The translations under genes and the position numbers were made by a program. Below are positions 27,203 through 30,505 of a stretch of DNA of 30,505 nt, one piece after another (positions within the stretch are counted from its first letter, which is position 1; the number at the start of each line of letters is the position of its first letter). The notes beneath the pieces are model-generated. The model made no database searches, was not told where the DNA came from, and was given only the letters and a program-made list of their open reading frames with translations. Source of the stretch: Hyphomicrobium_A sp964622715 (GTDB lineage: Bacteria; Pseudomonadota; Alphaproteobacteria; Rhizobiales; Hyphomicrobiaceae); the NCBI GenBank assembly GCA_964622715.1, contig CAZURR010000021.1, positions 1-30,505 of the forward strand, in the 5' to 3' direction.

Positions 27203-27460
27203 CTACTGCGAGACATCCGCTGGACGGTACGTGCGCGCTAGTCCTCGCCCAAACCAAAATGCAACCTGCGTGGTTGCGAGCAATGCGAGCAACGCGATGG
27301 CGTTCCCTGTAATACCTAAGTGCATATTTGTGAGTATCGCACCAGCCAATGGTGCGGCCACAGATAGTACTGCAAACGAGTACAGCCAATGTCAGTGCAT
27401 CCCGCCACCCGCAACGCCGAGAGCAAACACACGCACACCCAGCAATAATAGCGTAGCCAT
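27203..27460 (-). pseudogene. Small membrane protein with in-frame TGA
   Basis: From an ATG at 27460 preceded by AGGGAG, one frame reads MATLLLLGVRVFALGVAGGG-MH, then TGA (27392-27394), then without frame change HWLYSFAVLSVAAPLAGAIL, TNMHLGITGNAIALLALLA, and TTQVAFWFGRGLARTYRPAD up to TAG at 27203. The halves together form an 85-codon protein with about three membrane segments and normal composition, so a nonsense mutation or small insertion is likely. No alternative start directly follows the stop. It is not recognisable as a known family. A different frame is open over the same region and runs into the R repeat; I consider that one spurious. Confidence 0.55.
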
Positions 27461-27580
27461 AATCCCACTCCCTACTCGATTCGACGGACTGTGGGCGCCA
27501 TGGTCTCTTTCATCGTAGTGCCGGTCACCTTGAGGGCTTTGACCCGCACCGGCTGGACCTTCGGCGTTCAACCTAGCCCC

Positions 27581-27952
27581 CTATTCCTGGGGCGGGCACT
27601 TCCGCTCCTTCGAAGGGCTCTGACTGAAACAATGATATGCGAATATCGCAGTCGAGCTATCGACAATCGAAGTCAACGATACCGTGCAGACCAGCTGCTG
27701 GCCGTCGGTCATGCCCGCGCTGACCAGCATGCTTTCACCGGTGTTCATAGGGAAGCGCAGTGTACAGTCCTCACCATTAGGGTTGAGCAGCGCGACAACG
27801 CCACTATGACTTACCCTCTCTAGCGTGAACGCGTCACCGCCATGGCTACCGAACTCAACCACCGACTCTGTGCTTACTGCCAACGTCTCATCGGCGGGAA
27901 CTTCGCAAGTGAGTGCCACTGCCGCCAGCACTCCAATCCAAAGCCGTGCCAT
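27581..27952 (-). CDS. Small secreted cysteine-containing protein
   Basis: The 123-residue protein begins with a signal peptide (MARLWIGVLAAVALTCEVPA). The mature part looks beta-rich, with Cys in GEDCTLRFP, QQLVCTVSL, AYHCFS and RKCPPQE, so two disulfides are possible. AAAGGAA stands 7 bases before the ATG. No family is recognised. It lies in the same orientation as the next gene at 28047-28310 with 94 bases between, so cotranscription is possible. Confidence 0.75.
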   Translation of the reverse strand: MARLWIGVLAAVALTCEVPADETLAVSTESVVEFGSHGGDAFTLERVSHSGVVALLNPNGEDCTLRFPMNTGESMLVSAGMTDGQQLVCTVSLTSIVDSSTAIFAYHCFSQSPSKERKCPPQE

Positions 27953-28046
27953 CTTTGATTTCCTTTGAAAGAATTCACGCGATCAAGGGGCAGGTCACCG
28001 CCAATGACCCTCATCGGTCCTTAGCCCTTGGGGCCTTAAGGAATGC

Positions 28047-28310
28047 TCAGTCTCCAAGGCTCGTGACTTCGAAGCTGCCTTGCCGGATCTGTACAATCTC
28101 GAAGCTATCAATGTGTCGATGATCGTGAACGTATGAGCCCGCTGCTGCCATAAGGCTATCGACGGCGTCTTTTTGATAGTTCGGGTCGTCGGGATTTAGG
28201 CTGAGGTCGGTCTCGATCGTCAGAATTCGAGTGGTCACGCCTTTGCGGCCAACGCGGAGCGTGAACCACGAAAATATTGCGTTGTCGTGTTTGATGATGT
28301 CCTGATCCAT
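28047..28310 (-). CDS. Small cytoplasmic hypothetical protein
   Basis: The 87-residue protein starts MDQDIIKHDNAIFSWFTLRV at an ATG 5 bases after GGAGG; 11 further codons are open upstream but lack a ribosome site. It has no signal peptide or membrane segment. It contains SLNPDDPNYQKDAVDSLMAA and a His/Asp patch (VHDHRHIDSFEIV). I do not recognise it. It lies just upstream of the secreted protein gene at 27581 on the same strand. Confidence 0.68.
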   Translation of the reverse strand: MDQDIIKHDNAIFSWFTLRVGRKGVTTRILTIETDLSLNPDDPNYQKDAVDSLMAAAGSYVHDHRHIDSFEIVQIRQGSFEVTSLGD

Positions 28311-28397
28311 CCGAGCCTCCAATACCCACGATACGCATGCCATAGGACGTGTAAGGGCGGGCGAGTACGGTCAGGGTATCAGATTTGCCGCAAGCGA

Positions 28398-28607
28398 CCT
28401 GTAGACGCTGGGGAGGCTCAAGTCCGTAGCCGCCATGATCTCGGGCGTCACCNNNNNNNNNNNNNNNNNNNNNNNNNNNNNNNNNNNNNNNNNNNNNNNN
28501 NNNNNNNNNNNNNNNNNNNNNNNNNNNNNNNNNNNNNNNNNNNNNNNNNNNNCCTGTAGACGCTGGGGAGGCTCAAGTCCGTAGCCGCCATGATCTCGGG
28601 CGTCACC
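28398..28607. repeat. 55-base direct repeat flanking a scaffold gap
   Basis: Positions 28398-28452 and 28553-28607 are identical over 55 bases (starting CCTGTAGACGCTGGGGAGGC), with only the 100-N gap between. This is what an unmerged contig overlap looks like. The true sequence is probably continuous with one copy. Confidence 0.92.
28453..28552. other. Scaffold gap (100 N)
   Basis: Exactly 100 undetermined bases of arbitrary length. It lies at the left edge of R copy 5, inside the repeat-rich region. Confidence 0.98.
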
Positions 28608-28682
28608 CCTCGATCATCCGTTTGACGGCGTCGGGTTGTATTCCTGGCCCCTCTCATTGAGTAGGCCGCTGGCAGCGCGCCA
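28598..28682 (-). repeat. R repeat, copy 5
   Basis: GGCGTCACCCCTCGATCATC through GGCCCCTCTCATTGAGTAGG matches other R copies. On the minus strand it reads AASGLLNERGQEYNP and then shifts frame by one base (DAVKRMIEG-stop in the other frame). It lies downstream of paralogue B, as copy 2 lies downstream of paralogue A. Confidence 0.75.
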
Positions 28683-28728
28683 GCTCCGCCGGAACGGCGT
28701 GCCACGAATAGGAACCATTTAAGCCGTC

Positions 28729-29304
28729 TTACTCGCAGGCCACCGTGAGGGACATGCCGACCGTGGCGAAGTACTTCTTGCAGCCGACGTCCCTGTTAGT
28801 CGTGGTCGCAGGCTCGTCCTTTGGATTTGTCTCGATCTCGACGGCGTTCTCCTCGACGGTCTCGTCATTGTACGCCGAAGCCGTGGAGATCGACGATTTC
28901 CCATTCCCCGCTTCCGTTTTGGTTGTCCTGGACTCGTCGACTACTTCTACCTCAGTCTCGACGATTTCATCATTGTCCAGCGAGGTCGCGGAGATTGTCG
29001 AATTCTGACTATCCGTTTCGGTCTTGATCGGGGCAGTCTTCGCCGTCTCAACCTTCTGAGTGGTGGTTTTATGCTTAACGATGCGCTTCTTGGCGAGGCG
29101 AACCCTGCGCTTCTTGGTGGACCTGTAGACGCGCTTCTTCTTATAGCTCTTTTGGCTGTAAGACTTAGTGTGTTCCTGGGCGGTGAATAACGGCAGCACG
29201 CTGCCGATACCAAAACGGACCTTAGGGCCGGCTTCCGCAGCCGAGGCGAAAACCGTCATTACGGCGAGAAATGCAATAGCGAAGGAGAGAATTATCTTGG
29301 CCAT
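28729..29304 (-). CDS. Paralogue B: secreted Lys/Arg- and Thr/Glu-rich protein
   Basis: The 191-residue protein has a signal peptide (MAKIILSFAIAFLAVMTVFA, cleavage after ASAAEA). A very basic stretch follows (about residues 50-80: KKKRVYRSTKKRRVRLAKKR), then an acidic, Thr/Ser/Asn-rich part with internal repeats (KTETDSQNSTISATSLDNDE against KTEAGNGKSSISTASAYNDE) and a C-terminal domain with DVGCKKYFATVGMSLTVACE containing two Cys. GGAGG precedes the ATG. The charge separation suggests binding to polyanions or the wall, but this is inference. It is an intact homologue of the damaged gene at 25096-25623. Confidence 0.85.
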   Translation of the reverse strand: MAKIILSFAIAFLAVMTVFASAAEAGPKVRFGIGSVLPLFTAQEHTKSYSQKSYKKKRVYRSTKKRRVRLAKKRIVKHKTTTQKVETAKTAPIKTETDSQNSTISATSLDNDEIVETEVEVVDESRTTKTEAGNGKSSISTASAYNDETVEENAVEIETNPKDEPATTTNRDVGCKKYFATVGMSLTVACE

Positions 29305-29642
29305 GGTGTCCTCCGTCGATTGATCGTGCTGCCTCAGCCGATCTTTCCCGGATACCCATCGTCCTGGACCGAATGCTAGCCGAAGATGACGGATAAAGGA
29401 ACAACAAAACCCTTTGTGGGGGGCCCTGCCCTGCGTAGCGTTGACAGCTTGTAGATTCGAAAACTACGAGGTCGCTTGCTCTCTTCGTCCTCGCCGAAAG
29501 ATCCCCGGATCGAGCCTCATGCCGCTCGACGTGTCTGGCCTGGCATGGAGCTACAAATTTTGGGCACAATTCATTCAGGCTGTGTTCAACGGCGAGCATG
29601 CACTTTGGGTGTGATCACTCAGTTTTCAAAGAGGTTTGCCCG
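29305..29642. other. Spacer with L repeat copy 6
   Basis: The left half is homologous to the upstream region of paralogue A (25624-25760). L copy 6 lies at 29486-29545. The ribosome site of the next gene is at the right end. No further gene is visible. Confidence 0.55.
29486..29545 (-). repeat. L repeat, copy 6 (alone)
   Basis: Reads GAAAGATCCCCGGATCGAGC onward through GACGTGTCTGGCCTGG. No R follows directly; the next R is at 30376, after the gene at 29643-29912. Confidence 0.7.
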
Positions 29643-29912
29643 ATGAAACGACTAGCTGCAGTTTGTTTTCTTGCCGGCGCAATGGCCCTATCAGCAGGCG
29701 CTGTGCAGGCCGCCCCTGTCTCCGGCAATCTATTAGGTGTGACCGCAACGTCGAGCGGCGTTGTCCTTGCCCACTATCGCGGTCGGCGCAATTGCTACAA
29801 CCGGCGCGGCTGGTGGAACCAGTACAGGTGCCGCCGGCATCATCGTCATTTTAGGAAGAACCGCTACCAGCGGCGCCATCAGCGCAATCGGCGCGGCCGC
29901 AACTGGTATTAG
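29643..29912 (+). CDS. Small secreted Arg/His-rich protein
   Basis: The 89-residue protein has a clear signal peptide (MKRLAAVCFLAGAMALSAGA, cleavage after VQA). The mature part ends in a strongly basic, aromatic tail with repeated RR and HH pairs (NCYNRRGWWNQYRCRRHHRH). Similar short tails occur in many small Rhizobiales exported proteins of unknown role. AAAGAGG lies 9 bases before the ATG. A GGCCCGC hairpin stands 56 bases after the stop. The basic tail suggests binding to nucleic acid or to acidic envelope polymers, without proof. Confidence 0.78.
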   Translation: MKRLAAVCFLAGAMALSAGAVQAAPVSGNLLGVTATSSGVVLAHYRGRRNCYNRRGWWNQYRCRRHHRHFRKNRYQRRHQRNRRGRNWY

Positions 29913-29967
29913 ATGGCACAAATTCGGTTAAGTTGGTGTCATTCCTAACTCCCCGTACGAAACCAAC

Positions 29968-29995
29968 GGCCCGCCCGGATGTCTCCGAGCGGGCC
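29968..29995 (+). terminator. GGCCCGC hairpin after the Arg/His-rich gene
   Basis: GGCCCGC-C-CGGA-tgtc-TCCG-A-GCGGGCC is a strong, nearly perfect stem. It is close in sequence to the hairpin at 26524, including the flanking ACCAA. There is no good T-run, so it may be an RNA-stabilising or repeated element instead of a terminator. Confidence 0.6.
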
Positions 29996-30375
29996 CACTT
30001 ATTGACCATGCCGTCTCCGGCAACCGTCAAATCTCTATCTGTCGCGCGCCCTATATGCGCCGGCGCGGCGGCAAAGTTCACTGAATCCGGCGTTGGGCGC
30101 TGTTCCCTACGGAACACGCCGCCTGGCGCGTGTACCTTATCGTCCTTGCATGAACAACGGATGGCAGTGAATGAACTGTCCCCAAGCGACGGAGTAACGA
30201 ACAATGCTATTCAGTCTCATTGATGTACTAACGCGGCCGGAAGAGTACGTGTGCGTCTGGCGCGATGGCGAGCTATAGGTCGAGCCGGTCCCGGCTATTC
30301 CCGCCGCGACGACCGAATGCAATGAACAAACGAGCAGGGAAACTGACCTGCGGTTTGCGGCCTAGCGTCGAGCCC
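29996..30375. other. Spacer without assignable gene
   Basis: Open frames on both strands (29933-30223 plus, 29851-30204 minus, 30137-30322 minus) overlap one another and lack ribosome sites and domains. A 24-codon frame at 30204-30278 has GGAG before it but is too short to support. Confidence 0.4.
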
Positions 30376-30490
30376 GTCATCCTCCGACCATGCGCTTAAT
30401 GGCATTGGGGTCGTGGTTCCGGCCTCTCTCATTGAGCAGGCCGGTGGAAGAAAGCTCCCTGGTAATCTTGCGCAGGCTGAGTGCGCCGAA
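30376..30490 (-). repeat. R repeat, copy 7 (alone, open frame)
   Basis: CGTCATCCTCCGACCATGCG through GGCCTCTCTCATTGAGCAGG. On the minus strand the whole copy is open: LSLRKITRELSSTGLLNERG, then RNHDPNAIKRMVGG-stop. It probably continues past the window end, so it may belong to a longer gene or remnant starting to the right. Confidence 0.72.
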
Positions 30491-30505
30491 AGTACTCATC
30501 CCTGA

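Noticed and set aside
27090..27389. Minus-strand frame of 99 codons ending in the R repeat
   Set aside because: Only its last 25 codons match other R copies. Over the rest, the other minus-strand frame encodes a plausible membrane protein, so the upstream part is a shadow.
26524..29995. Integron attC sites
   Set aside because: The GGCCCGC hairpins lack the conserved attC core sites and no integron integrase is seen; flanking genes are on both strands.
30204..30278. 24-codon frame with GGAG ahead
   Set aside because: Too short and without homologue or context to separate it from chance.
29851..30322. Overlapping frames on both strands near the right end
   Set aside because: They conflict with one another and with the secreted protein gene and hairpin; none has a ribosome site or domain.
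23412..30490. CRISPR array
   Set aside because: The repeats are 50-160 bases, divergent, 1-2 kb apart and separated by genes, so they do not have CRISPR spacing or uniform spacers. No cas genes are present.

Overview
The window looks like a chromosomal segment of an alphaproteobacterium of the Hyphomicrobiales (Rhizobiales), probably near Hyphomicrobium. I base this on the protein styles: an alpha-type RpoH, groESL with a CIRCE operator, extensin-like C-terminal proteins, a TIGR01459-type HAD hydrolase beside uvrC, and a pgsA-moaD-moaE cluster. No database search was possible. The scaffold has two 100-N gaps (11782-11881 and 28453-28552).

Positions 1-20118 are mostly core genome. In order they hold: a LysR regulator of the formate-dehydrogenase-associated type (minus); a proline-rich exported protein; groES-groEL (minus) with a readable promoter, a CIRCE operator and an intrinsic terminator; an SDR-like protein lacking the usual catalytic residues; a membrane protein with a degenerate EAL domain, a HAD hydrolase and uvrC in a row; a small membrane protein (minus); an extensin-like gene broken by a gap; pgsA-moaD-moaE; an AMIN/Amidase_3 cell-wall amidase with a strong terminator; a secreted protein made of two homologous domains; rpoH and an RluD-type pseudouridine synthase (both minus); a divergent one-TM protein; and tRNA-Glu(CTC).

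Positions 20119-30505 look accessory. Immediately after the tRNA lies the C-terminal remnant of a tyrosine integrase. Then come an alpha-oxoamine-synthase-family PLP enzyme, a stand-alone cyclic-nucleotide-binding protein, a DoxX protein and a run of small, mostly exported or membrane proteins: a TPR protein, a bactofilin, two paralogues of a Lys/Arg- and Thr/Glu-rich secreted protein, and several orphans. Three of these genes appear damaged by an in-frame stop or an indel.

The most interesting structure is in 23.4-30.5 kb. The small genes are punctuated by a dispersed repeat with two separable halves, called L and R here. All copies have the same orientation although the genes lie on both strands. 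Read on the minus strand, R resembles the conserved C-terminal end of a protein, possibly a serine recombinase. A third repeated item is a GGCCCGC...GCGGGCC hairpin after several of the genes. The whole resembles a decaying, repeat-bounded array of small-protein cassettes downstream of a tRNA-integrase junction.
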